The notes under the pieces are model-generated. The model had not been told where the DNA came from. It saw nothing but the letters and a program-made list of their open reading frames with translations, and ran no database searches. Source: Bacteroidales bacterium (GTDB lineage: Bacteria > Bacteroidota > Bacteroidia > Bacteroidales > WCHB1-69). From it: 64,000 nt of DNA. This document shows, one piece after another, positions 15,407-23,663 of the stretch (the first letter of the stretch is position 1; each line of letters begins with the position of its first letter). The DNA lies in the NCBI GenBank assembly GCA_017615795.1, contig JAFZZK010000033.1, forward strand, positions 1-64,000, given 5' to 3'. Position numbers and translations under genes: made by a program.

Positions 15407-17890
15407 ATGCTTAGATTGCATGAAAAAACCGCCATCCAATGTGCGGACAGACAATATACATACGCCGATCTTTCGCGTTATGCGCAATGCTACGCCGACG
15501 CGTATGGAGATCTGGCGAAGGACTCGAAAGTGGCAATTTTCGCACCCAATTCACCGGATTGGGTGTTTGCGTTCTATGGTGTGTTGTACGCCCATGCCAT
15601 CGCCGTCCCCATCGATGAACAAGCCACCGATGATGAGTTGAGCTATGTGTTGAAGGATGTTACGCCCGACATCATAGTCACAACCCCAGACCGCGAGGAA
15701 CGTGTGCGTGGTATTGTCCGTGATGCGGGCGTCGCCACGCGCGTGCTACTGTTGGAGGATGTCCCCGAAGAGGATTTGAACATCCATGCGGCAAAGGATA
15801 TCCTTGCGGGAGACCCTGACGACGTGGTGCTCATCATCTACACCTCGGGCACGGCGGGCACTCCCAAGGGCGTGATGTTGACCTATCGCAACATCCTTTA
15901 CAACGTGGACGCGGTTTCCAAACATGTCCATATTTTCGACTCGGAGCGTAATGTGATGATTCTGTTGCCGTTGCACCATGCCTTCCCGCTGATGGGGTCG
16001 CTGGTGGCACCGCTTCGCGTGGGTGCAACCGTCGTCATCGCAGGCAAACTCAATGCGGAAAGCGTGCTCCAAACCCTGAACGACGGCAAAATCAGCATCA
16101 TCATCGGCGTGCCCCGCCTGTATGATTTGTTGGCTAAGGGCGTGATGGCCAAGATTAACGAGCGACGTATCACCCGTTGGCTCTATAAGACGGTCAGCGC
16201 CATTGGCTGGCAGTGGCTTTCCAAAACGGTGTTCTCCGCCGTACACAAAAAGTTCGGTGGTCATATCCAGTTCCTTGTCTCAGGTGGCGCAGCCCTTTCC
16301 ATTGAGACGGCTAAAGTCTATAAGGCATTGGGATTCTATGTGTTGGAAGGGTATGGCATGACAGAAACGGCCCCCATGATCAGCTTTACCCGTCCTGGCG
16401 GGCGCAAGATCGGCTATGCCGGCCATCCCCTGCCTGGCATCGAGGTGAAACTGGATGAGAACGGTGAGGTCTGTGTGCGCGGCGACAACGTGATGGCCGG
16501 CTACTACCACCGCGAAGAGGAGACTAACGCTGTCATCCGCGACGGCTGGCTCCATACAGGCGATACTGGCATCCTCGACAAATATGGTCTCAAGCTGACA
16601 GGGCGTATCAAGGACATCATAGTCACGTCTAACGGCAAGAATATCAACCCCGAAGAGATCGAGAACGCCCTCTCCAAGCATTACCCGTGCATTAAGGAGG
16701 TGGGTGTTTGTGCCCCCAAGGGCGTGCTCACGGCCATTATTGTCCCGGAGATGAGTGCCGTGCGCGATGATGCGAGAAGATCCATGGAGGATGTGATCCG
16801 GGATGCTGTGCTGGATTATAACAAAAACGCAGTGACTTACAAACGATTGCGTAATTTCAGCATTGTGTCAGCTGAGCTCCCCAAAACCAAATTGGGCAAG
16901 CTGCAGCGTTTCTTGTTGGAACCGCTGTTGGCTAAGAAGAAGGAGGACAAGCCGGAAGAGACGGAGGTGGAACATCTGGGCGAGGCTTACGAATTGCTCA
17001 AACTGTTTGTGGAACACGAGATGGAGACCAAGGCCTCGCCGGACGCTCACTTCGAAATCGACCTCGCCATGGATTCCCTCACGCGCGTGGCCTTGATTGC
17101 ATACGTGGAAAGCACTTTCGATGTGAAGTTGTCGCCAGAGCAGTTAGAAGAGCATAGCACACTCCGCAAATTGACGACTTTTATCGAGACACAGACACAC
17201 AACACTCATGCCGAAACCAGGTCGTGGCGGGAGATTCTGCTGGATAAAGTATCTCAAGTAAGACTTAATAAACCAGGTATAACATTTTGGTGTGTAGATA
17301 CTTTCATTAGAATACTAATGCCTATTGTCTATAAAATTAAAGGCAAAGGGAAAGAGAATATTCCCGACGAACCATGTCTGATAGTGGCCAATCATCGGAG
17401 CTATATGGATGCTCCCAGTCTGATATCACAACTTACGGCAGCCCAGGCGCGCAGGACCTATTTCTTTGCCAAAGCCAAACACTGGAAGTCCAGCTTTATG
17501 TCGTTTATGGCCAAAAAAAACAACCTTATCTTGATGGACATCAACCAAAACGTCACGGCAGCCTTGCAGCAGGTGGCGGCGGCTTTGATGCGGGGCAAGA
17601 ATGTTGTGATTTTCCCTGAAGGCACCCGTTCACGCAACGGTAGGTTGGGCAAGTTCAAGGAGACTTTTGCCATCATTAGCCAGGCACTGAACATCCCTGT
17701 TGTTCCAGTGGTGATTGAGGGCACGGAGCGTGCCGTGGGACGCTGGGGCAAAATCCCCTATTTCAGGTTCCGTTTCCCCATTGATGTGCGTTTTTTGCAG
17801 CCGGTATATCCATTGCCCGGCGACGAGGCCAAAGCCACGCGTGACTATATTGTCAGCATCTTTGAAGAGGCTTTGAACCAGAAATCGTAA
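15407..17890 (+). CDS. Fused acyl-CoA/ACP ligase, acyl-carrier domain and PlsC-type acyltransferase
   Basis: This 827-residue protein joins three activities. Residues 1 to about 510 form an AMP-binding ligase (P-loop IIYTSGTAGTPKG at about 142-154, GYGMTETAPM, TGDTGILDKYGLKLTGRIKD). Residues about 525-600 resemble an acyl carrier domain, with the phosphopantetheine Ser in AMDSLTRVAL (about 556). From about 630 on is a PlsC/AGPAT acyltransferase with NHRSYMD (HX4D, about 661) and FPEGTRSR (about 736). The architecture suggests activation of a fatty acid, loading onto the built-in carrier, and transfer to a (lyso)phospholipid, similar in logic to E. coli Aas. The nucleotide stretch 17247-17355 joining the last two parts is markedly AT-rich and uses codons (AGA, ATA, CTA) that are rare in the flanks. 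Confidence 0.9.
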   Translation: MLRLHEKTAIQCADRQYTYADLSRYAQCYADAYGDLAKDSKVAIFAPNSPDWVFAFYGVLYAHAIAVPIDEQATDDELSYVLKDVTPDIIVTTPDREERVRGIVRDAGVATRVLLLEDVPEEDLNIHAAKDILAGDPDDVVLIIYTSGTAGTPKGVMLTYRNILYNVDAVSKHVHIFDSERNVMILLPLHHAFPLMGSLVAPLRVGATVVIAGKLNAESVLQTLNDGKISIIIGVPRLYDLLAKGVMAKINERRITRWLYKTVSAIGWQWLSKTVFSAVHKKFGGHIQFLVSGGAALSIETAKVYKALGFYVLEGYGMTETAPMISFTRPGGRKIGYAGHPLPGIEVKLDENGEVCVRGDNVMAGYYHREEETNAVIRDGWLHTGDTGILDKYGLKLTGRIKDIIVTSNGKNINPEEIENALSKHYPCIKEVGVCAPKGVLTAIIVPEMSAVRDDARRSMEDVIRDAVLDYNKNAVTYKRLRNFSIVSAELPKTKLGKLQRFLLEPLLAKKKEDKPEETEVEHLGEAYELLKLFVEHEMETKASPDAHFEIDLAMDSLTRVALIAYVESTFDVKLSPEQLEEHSTLRKLTTFIETQTHNTHAETRSWREILLDKVSQVRLNKPGITFWCVDTFIRILMPIVYKIKGKGKENIPDEPCLIVANHRSYMDAPSLISQLTAAQARRTYFFAKAKHWKSSFMSFMAKKNNLILMDINQNVTAALQQVAAALMRGKNVVIFPEGTRSRNGRLGKFKETFAIISQALNIPVVPVVIEGTERAVGRWGKIPYFRFRFPIDVRFLQPVYPLPGDEAKATRDYIVSIFEEALNQKS

Positions 17891-17909
17891 TCCGCCTAAT
17901 ATCGGGTTC

Positions 17910-18626
17910 CTACTGAAGTTGTTGCAGGTACTGCCGGATGGTCTCTTGCAGGCCAAGGTAAAGTGCGTCGCAAATGAGCGCGTGGCCGATGGAAACCTCC
18001 AGAAGGTTGGGGATTTGCTCTTGGAAGTAGCGTAGGTTCACCAACGACAGGTCGTGGCCGGCGTTGAGTCCGATGTTTTGTCGCTCTGCTTCTTGTGCAG
18101 CGGCGACAAAGTCGCGGATTGCGGCTTCGCGATTGTCGAGATAGTGTGCGGCGTATGACTCCGTGTAGAGTTCCACGCGGTCGGTACCGGTCTCTTTGGC
18201 ATGTACAATCATCTCGGGGTTGGCGTCCACGAAAATGCTGGTCCGGATGCCCTTGGCTTTCAGCTGCCCGATGATGTCGGAGAGGAAGCTCTTGTTCCGG
18301 ATGGTATCCCAGCCTGCGTTGGAGGTCAGAGCTTCGGGTGGGTCGGGCACGAGCGTGACTTGCGTGGGCTCAATGTCCAGCACCAGTTGCATGAAACGTT
18401 CGGAGGGATAGCCCTCGATATTGAATTCCGTGGTGACTATATTCTTGAGGTCGTAAACATCTTGATAGCGGATGTGCCGCTCGTCAGGTCGAGGGTGCAC
18501 GGTGATGCCTTGCGCGCCGAACCGCTCGCAGTCTTTAGCCACTTGTATTAAGTCGGGCAAATTGCCGCCACGCGCATTGCGGATGGTGGCCACCTTGTTG
18601 ATGTTGACACTAAGTCTTGCTGTCAT
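17910..18626 (-). CDS. pdxJ: Pyridoxine 5'-phosphate synthase
   Basis: This 238-residue TIM-barrel enzyme condenses 3-amino-1-hydroxyacetone 1-phosphate and deoxyxylulose 5-phosphate to pyridoxine 5'-phosphate. Motifs: [17 protein letters not shown] at the N-terminus, [50 protein letters not shown] and [16 protein letters not shown]. It converges on the acyltransferase fusion (17-nt gap, no terminator seen). The upstream batD-like gene ends 36 nt before it, so the two may be co-transcribed. Confidence 0.97.
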   Translation of the reverse strand: MTARLSVNINKVATIRNARGGNLPDLIQVAKDCERFGAQGITVHPRPDERHIRYQDVYDLKNIVTTEFNIEGYPSERFMQLVLDIEPTQVTLVPDPPEALTSNAGWDTIRNKSFLSDIIGQLKAKGIRTSIFVDANPEMIVHAKETGTDRVELYTESYAAHYLDNREAAIRDFVAAAQEAERQNIGLNAGHDLSLVNLRYFQEQIPNLLEVSIGHALICDALYLGLQETIRQYLQQLQ

Positions 18627-18662
18627 AGTCTTTCTTGTTAATCGTATACTCGTCTTGTCTAA

Positions 18663-20117
18663 TTAAATCTTGTATGTCTTTGCCGGTTTGTGTTTCTTTT
18701 CCGGCGTGTCGGATGGTGTATCCTTTGGGGTACGGGCTGGCGCAACCTCGATTTGGTATCCTTGGGAGGTGATGGTCTGATAGTTGCCGCTGTCGTAGTT
18801 GTAATATTGATAGGTGACTCCGGGGATGTGGAACGTGCCTTCCGAGCGTGGGATGACGGTGTATTTGAAGGTCTTGGAACCAGACACGATGTCACCCTTG
18901 GCCGAAATGTTGCCCGTGACCTTGGGGTAAGTGACATCACAGTCGGCGGGGAAGTCGATATGGAGGTCGTCGGCGCTGATATGGTGCAAGTTGCCGGTAC
19001 CCGAGAAGGTGACAGTCAGCACTACAGGCTCGTTGACGTACGTCTCGGTTTTGTTGAGTGAGGAGCTGACGGTGAAGTTGCCCACCACTTCTGTCGCGGA
19101 GGAGCGGGCGTTGGGCAGGCTTTTGACTTTCACGGCAATGTCGTTGGATACAAGGGGAACGTCTTTGCTTTGATATGTGGAGTAGGAGCCCCAGAAGGGG
19201 TCTCGAACGGTGGCTGGCACGCGCACGCGCAACGTCAGGTTGAGCTTCGGAATGGTGAGCTTGCCCGTCTTGCGGGGGTAAAATGCAGTCTGCTTGATGG
19301 TGTACACGCTGTAAGTCTTGCCATTGACGGTCTCGGTGGTTTCGTTCTTGTGGTTGAGATCCAGACTTTCGGACCAGAATGCCTCAGAGGGGTCGAATAC
19401 GGCGCGCTGGACACCATAGCCGCGGTTTTGGGTCTTGATGTAGAGCTTGTGCGTTACGATGATGGCCTCGCCTTGGAATGCTTCCAAACTGGATGTGGAT
19501 GCTTTGATGAAAATGTCGTCTTTGTCGATGTGGTCGTCAATCTCAGCTTTTTCCTTGGACTTGGATTTAGATTTGGACTTTGGCTGTTCCTCATCCTGAT
19601 CATCATTTCCCCATTGGGGCATGAAAGGCGTGAAAAAATCGGAGAAATCGGACCAGTCGGGCATCTGGGGCATCTCGAAACGGAACCACGTGTTGGCATC
19701 GTCGTCGGATTGCTCCTCCATCTTGGGGGTCTTGACCACGCTCACGGACACGGGATTGCTCTTGAGTACCCGTCCTTCGATGGAAATGCTGACACCGGGG
19801 ATGGTGAAGGTGCCTTCTTTGTCGCATTTGAGGTAATAGGTGTAAGTGAAGGTGGTGTTTTGCTCAACGTTGCCATTGGACATGGTGATGGAAGTGCTGG
19901 ATCCGATGCTGGGACCGCTGACCAGTTCGAACTTCCCGAAATCGTAGGAGAGAACCTCCCCGCGCTCGGAAACGGAGACAATGTATTTGAACTGGCGCCC
20001 GACGGCGACTTCAGACGGGGCCTTGGCCATGCAAACATCATCTTGTGCCTGCAGCATATTCGGGAATGTCAGCATGCAGGTGGTGAAAATGATCAGCGAC
20101 AATAAGTTTGTTTTCAT
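18663..20117 (-). CDS. BatD-family (oxygen-tolerance) exported protein without a C-terminal membrane anchor
   Basis: The protein has 484 residues from ATG 20117 (two more if ATG 20123 is used). A signal peptide (KTNLLSLIIFTTCMLTFPNMLQAQ) is followed by repeated beta-sandwich segments with the BatD pattern: VAVGRQFKYIVSV, FELVSGPSIGSSTSI, FTYTYYLKCDKEGTFTIPGVSI, and again ETYVNEPVVLTVTFSGTGNL and PRSEGTFHIPGVTYQYYN. A KSKSKSKSK low-complexity stretch lies near residue 185. BatD proteins usually end in a membrane helix and belong to bat operons with MoxR and VWA genes; here the chain ends in a Lys/Pro-rich tail (KKHKPAKTYKI) and no bat partners are adjacent. Confidence 0.8.
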   Translation of the reverse strand: MKTNLLSLIIFTTCMLTFPNMLQAQDDVCMAKAPSEVAVGRQFKYIVSVSERGEVLSYDFGKFELVSGPSIGSSTSITMSNGNVEQNTTFTYTYYLKCDKEGTFTIPGVSISIEGRVLKSNPVSVSVVKTPKMEEQSDDDANTWFRFEMPQMPDWSDFSDFFTPFMPQWGNDDQDEEQPKSKSKSKSKEKAEIDDHIDKDDIFIKASTSSLEAFQGEAIIVTHKLYIKTQNRGYGVQRAVFDPSEAFWSESLDLNHKNETTETVNGKTYSVYTIKQTAFYPRKTGKLTIPKLNLTLRVRVPATVRDPFWGSYSTYQSKDVPLVSNDIAVKVKSLPNARSSATEVVGNFTVSSSLNKTETYVNEPVVLTVTFSGTGNLHHISADDLHIDFPADCDVTYPKVTGNISAKGDIVSGSKTFKYTVIPRSEGTFHIPGVTYQYYNYDSGNYQTITSQGYQIEVAPARTPKDTPSDTPEKKHKPAKTYKI

Positions 20118-20192
20118 ATTCATAATAGTCCTTTTTTATAGCGTAGAACTAAACGATGAGGTTGCGTGTTTATTGTATGTTTGTATGCCTCG

Positions 20193-20207
20193 TATAGCGT
20201 AGCTATA
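20193..20207. other. Small inverted repeat between argS and the batD-like gene
   Basis: TATAGC, 3-base spacer, GCTATA lies just after the argS stop. It is too short and AT-rich to be a convincing terminator. The ten bases TATAGCGTAG recur near 20137 in the same gap. Function unknown. Confidence 0.35.
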
Positions 20208-20213
20208 ATTAGC

Positions 20214-22004
20214 TTACATTCGTTCTGGTACGTCAATGCCGAGCAGTTTCATTCCGTTGCGCAGTGTGTTGGCGACCCATTGGGATAGCTGCAGCCTCAG
20301 CAGGCGCTTGTCGGCGTCGGCTTCGCGCATGACGGGTGTCTCTTGGTAGAAGTGGTTGAACTGTTTGGCCAGGTCGTACACATAGTTGGCGATGAGGGCG
20401 GGACTCAGGTTGTCGCCGGCGGACAGCACCACTTGCGGGTATTTGTATAGGGCCTTGACCAGTTGCTTCTCCTCGCCTTCGGGCATCGAGCCGGCGGGCA
20501 GGGGAGTGCTGATGTCCACGGATTGTTCCGCGGCCTTGCGCAGCAGCGAGCGTATACGGGCATGCGTGTATTGGATGAAGGGCGCTGTGTTGCCGTTGAA
20601 GTCGATGGATTCTGCGGGGTTAAAGAGCATGTTCTTGGCAGGGTCCACTTTGAGGATGAAGTACTTGAGTGCGCCGAGACCGACAATCTCGTAAAGGGCT
20701 GCAGCCTCGTCAGGTTGGAAATCGAACTTGCCGAGAGCCTCGGTACTTTGCTTGGCTTCCAGAAACATGTCGTCCATGAGGTCATCCGCGTCCACGACGG
20801 TGCCCTCCCGTGATTTCATCTTGCCGGAAGGTAGTTCCACCATACCGTAGGAGAGATGGAAAATGCTGTCGCCGAATGCTTTCCCGAGTTTTTTCCCTAA
20901 GACCAGCTTGAGCACGTCGAAGTGGTAGTTTTGTTCGTTGCCCACCACGTAAATCATGCGGGAAGGAAGAAATTCCTCGTAGCGCAGCTGTGCGGTGCCG
21001 AGGTCTTGGGTCATGTAGACGGAGGTCCCGTCCTTGCGCAGCAACACTTTCTCGTCTAAGCCTTCATCGGTGAGGTTGACGCGCACAGAGCCGTCTTCAT
21101 GGCGTTGGAACACGCCTTTGTCAAGGCCCTCCTGCACGAGTGCTTTGCCGAGCAGGTAGGTGTCCGACTCGTAATAGGTCTTGTCGAACTGGATGCCAAG
21201 GCGGCGGTAGGTTTCGTCGAAGCCGGCATATACCCATTGGTTCATTTTTTGCCACAGGGCGCGCACCTCAGGGTCGTTGGCCTCCCATCGGCGTAGCAAT
21301 TCTCTGGCTTCAAGCAAGATGGGTGCTTGCTGCGCGGCCTCCTCCTCACTCATGCCTTCGGCAATGAGCTTGGCCTGCTCCTCTTTGTAGTGCTTGTCGA
21401 AGACCACATAGTAGTTGCCCACCAGATGGTCGCCTTTGATATTGGAGCTTTCCGGTGTCTCGCCGTTGCCGTAGCGCAGCCAGGCCACCATCGACTTGCA
21501 GATGTGGATGCCTCTGTCGTTGACGAGGTTCACTTGTACGACGGGATGCCCGCAGGCCTTCAGGATTTGGGAGACGGAGTGCCCTAACAGATTGTTGCGC
21601 ACATGCCCTAAATGGAGCGGCTTGTTGGTGTTGGGGGAAGAGTATTCTATCAATACGGGAGCCTCTTCGCGGGCGGGGTGGATGCCGTATTGTTCATCTG
21701 CATGTCCGTTGCACAGTTGCTCACGCCAGAAATTGTCCGAAATGGAGAGGTTGAGGTAACCCTTGACCACATTGTATTTCGTCAGGCAGTCAAGACGCTC
21801 GCACAACTTGTCACCAATCTCCTTGGCGACGGCATCGGGCGCCTTGCGCGCCAGCTTGACATAAGGGAACACGACGATGGTCATGTCGCCCTCGAACTCC
21901 TTTCGGGTGGGTTGGACAACCGAAGCATCCGCTTCGATGTCTATGTTGTATAAATCCTTCAGAACAATCTTAAGTTCTTGTGCAAGTATACTCTCTAAAG
22001 TCAT
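20214..22004 (-). CDS. argS: Arginyl-tRNA synthetase
   Basis: This 596-residue class I synthetase has an N-terminal tRNA D-loop recognition domain (residues 1-110), the HIGH motif as HLGH in NTNKPLHLGHVRNNLLG (about 135-150), and a KMSKS-like KMKSREGTVV (about 380). The C-terminal helical DALR anticodon domain contains YTHARIRSLLRKA and ends NGMKLLGIDVPERM, the standard ArgS ending. Length is usual. It begins 29 nt after the stop of the upstream membrane-protein gene. Confidence 0.97.
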   Translation of the reverse strand: MTLESILAQELKIVLKDLYNIDIEADASVVQPTRKEFEGDMTIVVFPYVKLARKAPDAVAKEIGDKLCERLDCLTKYNVVKGYLNLSISDNFWREQLCNGHADEQYGIHPAREEAPVLIEYSSPNTNKPLHLGHVRNNLLGHSVSQILKACGHPVVQVNLVNDRGIHICKSMVAWLRYGNGETPESSNIKGDHLVGNYYVVFDKHYKEEQAKLIAEGMSEEEAAQQAPILLEARELLRRWEANDPEVRALWQKMNQWVYAGFDETYRRLGIQFDKTYYESDTYLLGKALVQEGLDKGVFQRHEDGSVRVNLTDEGLDEKVLLRKDGTSVYMTQDLGTAQLRYEEFLPSRMIYVVGNEQNYHFDVLKLVLGKKLGKAFGDSIFHLSYGMVELPSGKMKSREGTVVDADDLMDDMFLEAKQSTEALGKFDFQPDEAAALYEIVGLGALKYFILKVDPAKNMLFNPAESIDFNGNTAPFIQYTHARIRSLLRKAAEQSVDISTPLPAGSMPEGEEKQLVKALYKYPQVVLSAGDNLSPALIANYVYDLAKQFNHFYQETPVMREADADKRLLRLQLSQWVANTLRNGMKLLGIDVPERM

Positions 22005-22033
22005 GTATGTTTGTTTTTTACGTGATTACTTTC

Positions 22034-22780
22034 TTATTGGTTATTCTCCACTTTCTTCTTGTTTTTGAAGAGGGTCTTCCAATAGTTGACGTGCCAAAAA
22101 ATATGGAAGAGGGCGATAATGGTCATGGCAATGCCGAACTCCACGTGCAGGAGCTTGACCGTCCATAACCAATCCATCTTGACGTTATAGTTGATCTGGA
22201 TGACGAGTAGGAATCCGAGCAGGCAGGAGACGAGTGCGAAAACGAGCAGCAGCACATTCCAAATCTTGCGGTGCGTGGCCAGTTTCATCACGTTGGCCTT
22301 CACCAAGATGAAAGTGAGTGCGTAGAGCCCGAGAGTGAGCGAGGAGATGAGGATGAGGTGATAAGGTTTTTGGGAGGATGTTTTGTCTGCTTGGGAGTCC
22401 GTTTCATCCAAGGATGGTGACGCTTCGTCGGCCTCTGCTGCTTCGGGGACGAGGCTTGTGGCTCCTGTTACGCCGTCGGTTTCGGATTCGTCCTGTGGAG
22501 TGGTCGTCGGGATTGCTTCAACTTCTTTGGGTTGGGTTTGGCGGGTTGTGGCTTTGTATGCGGGAGTCTCTTTTTCCTCTTTTGCGGGGGCGGTAGACTC
22601 TGTTGTCGTGTTCCCCGTTGGGTTGGATAGTTGTCCGCGGTCGCAGAAGCCGTCGCTGTTTCCGTCGATGAAGCGGCCACAGCGGCCCGGGCAGTCGATT
22701 TGCGGGCAGTCTTGTTCCACTTGTGCGAATATGGAAGTGGCCAAAAGCATGAGCAGCAGGGTGAAAATGGTTCTTTTCAT
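22034..22780 (-). CDS. Exported Cys-rich, Ca-loop membrane protein with heme-b-like helices
   Basis: The family name is not known to me. The 248-residue chain has a signal peptide (KRTIFTLLLMLLATSIFAQ), then a short Cys cluster (DCPQIDCPGRCGRFIDGN, with SDGFCDRG) that includes an EF-like DxNxDG loop. An extracytoplasmic linker rich in Thr, Pro, Glu and Ala follows (about residues 55-140), then three membrane helices (about 148-168, 181-203, 213-235). His residues flank and lie in the helices (THRK, LLHVEF, LFHIFWHV), as in b-type heme membrane cores of the DUF4405/cytochrome b class. A redox role is an inference. It lies between the FKBP gene (64 nt upstream) and argS (29 nt downstream). Confidence 0.7.
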   Translation of the reverse strand: MKRTIFTLLLMLLATSIFAQVEQDCPQIDCPGRCGRFIDGNSDGFCDRGQLSNPTGNTTTESTAPAKEEKETPAYKATTRQTQPKEVEAIPTTTPQDESETDGVTGATSLVPEAAEADEASPSLDETDSQADKTSSQKPYHLILISSLTLGLYALTFILVKANVMKLATHRKIWNVLLLVFALVSCLLGFLLVIQINYNVKMDWLWTVKLLHVEFGIAMTIIALFHIFWHVNYWKTLFKNKKKVENNQ

Positions 22781-22806
22781 GGAAGTGGGGAAGGCTGTGT
22801 GGTTCT

Positions 22807-22837
22807 ATTAAAAGGGGCGAGTGTTGAACCCGCCCCT
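22807..22837 (-). terminator. Probable Rho-independent terminator of the FKBP gene
   Basis: On the minus strand, AGGGGCG (22837-22831) pairs with CGCCCCT (22819-22813) around an 11-nt loop and is followed by a short TTTTAAT. It starts 8 nt after the FKBP stop. The T-tract is short, so read-through into the membrane-protein gene is likely. Confidence 0.65.
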
Positions 22838-22844
22838 GTGTGTC

Positions 22845-23522
22845 TTATTCGAATGAGAGCAATTCAATTTCAAAAATCAAGGTTGCGCCGCCAGGGATGA
22901 GGCCTCCTCCTGCACCTTGGTCGCCGTATGCGAGGTCGGAGGGGATGTAGAGGATGTATTTGGAGCCGGTGCCCATCAACTGCAAGCCCTCGGTCCAGCC
23001 GCGGATGACTTGGTTCAGGCCGAAGGAGATGGGCTCGCCGCCCTGTTTCTCGGTGGAGTCGAACACGGTGCCGTCGAGGAGCGTGCCTTTGTATTTGACT
23101 GTCACTTTGCTGGTTGCGTTCGGCTTGGGACCTTTGCCCTCGGTGATTACCTTGTATTGAAGACCGGATGCGGTGACCTTTACGTCGGGGTTCTTCTTGT
23201 TCTCTTCAAGGAACTTCTTGCCTTTTTCTTTTTCAGCTGCGATAGCGTCGTTTTGCTTGGCCTGCATGTCCTGCTGGAACTGCATGAAGATTTCCTGCAT
23301 CTCTTGGTCTGAGAATTTGTTCTTGTTGGCCATGCCGTCGCGGACGCCTTGCATGAAGGATTCCATGTCCAAGTTTAAACCATCGCGTGCCACTTGTGTG
23401 CCGAAGTTGGCGCCGATTGCATAGCTGACTTTCTGATCTTTTGTCATGTCTTGTTGGGATTTGACGGACAATGCAGTGCTTGCGAACAGAAGCACGAGTC
23501 CGAAAGTGAGTAATTTTTTCAT
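22845..23522 (-). CDS. Exported FKBP-type peptidyl-prolyl isomerase (Mip/FkpA-like)
   Basis: The 225-residue chain starts with a signal peptide (MKKLLTFGLVLLFASTALSV) at 23522; a longer in-frame start at 23621 would lie upstream of the promoter box and is rejected. Residues about 28-110 form the helical Mip-type dimerisation region (KVSYAIGANFGTQVARDG, QEIFMQFQQDMQAKQ). The C-terminal FKBP domain has VKYKGTLLDGTVFDST, the active-site loop IPSDLAYGDQGAGGGLIPGG and LIFEIELLSF. It helps fold exported proteins by prolyl isomerisation. Confidence 0.95.
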   Translation of the reverse strand: MKKLLTFGLVLLFASTALSVKSQQDMTKDQKVSYAIGANFGTQVARDGLNLDMESFMQGVRDGMANKNKFSDQEMQEIFMQFQQDMQAKQNDAIAAEKEKGKKFLEENKKNPDVKVTASGLQYKVITEGKGPKPNATSKVTVKYKGTLLDGTVFDSTEKQGGEPISFGLNQVIRGWTEGLQLMGTGSKYILYIPSDLAYGDQGAGGGLIPGGATLIFEIELLSFE

Positions 23523-23558
23523 TGTTATGTGTTTTTTTGTTAATCTGATAAAGGGCGG

Positions 23559-23589
23559 CAAAAATACAAAAAATGTCCGTAGGCACAAC
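23559..23589 (-). promoter_or_regulatory. Promoter of the FKBP gene
   Basis: On the minus strand GTTG (23589-23586), 19 nt, TATTTTTG (23566-23559) fits the Bacteroidetes promoter. It sets the FKBP start at 23522. Confidence 0.65.
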
Positions 23590-23663
23590 GCGTTCGTTGC
23601 CCATTTATTGCCCACCGGCACTTTGTCGGGTAAGCGGGAGCTTTTGTGAATTGATGGTCCGAT

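Noticed and set aside
19530..19590. A tandem repeat or CRISPR-like signal in the KSKSKSK coding stretch of the batD-like gene
   Set aside because: It is a short low-complexity coding run inside an intact gene, without spacers or flanking cas genes.
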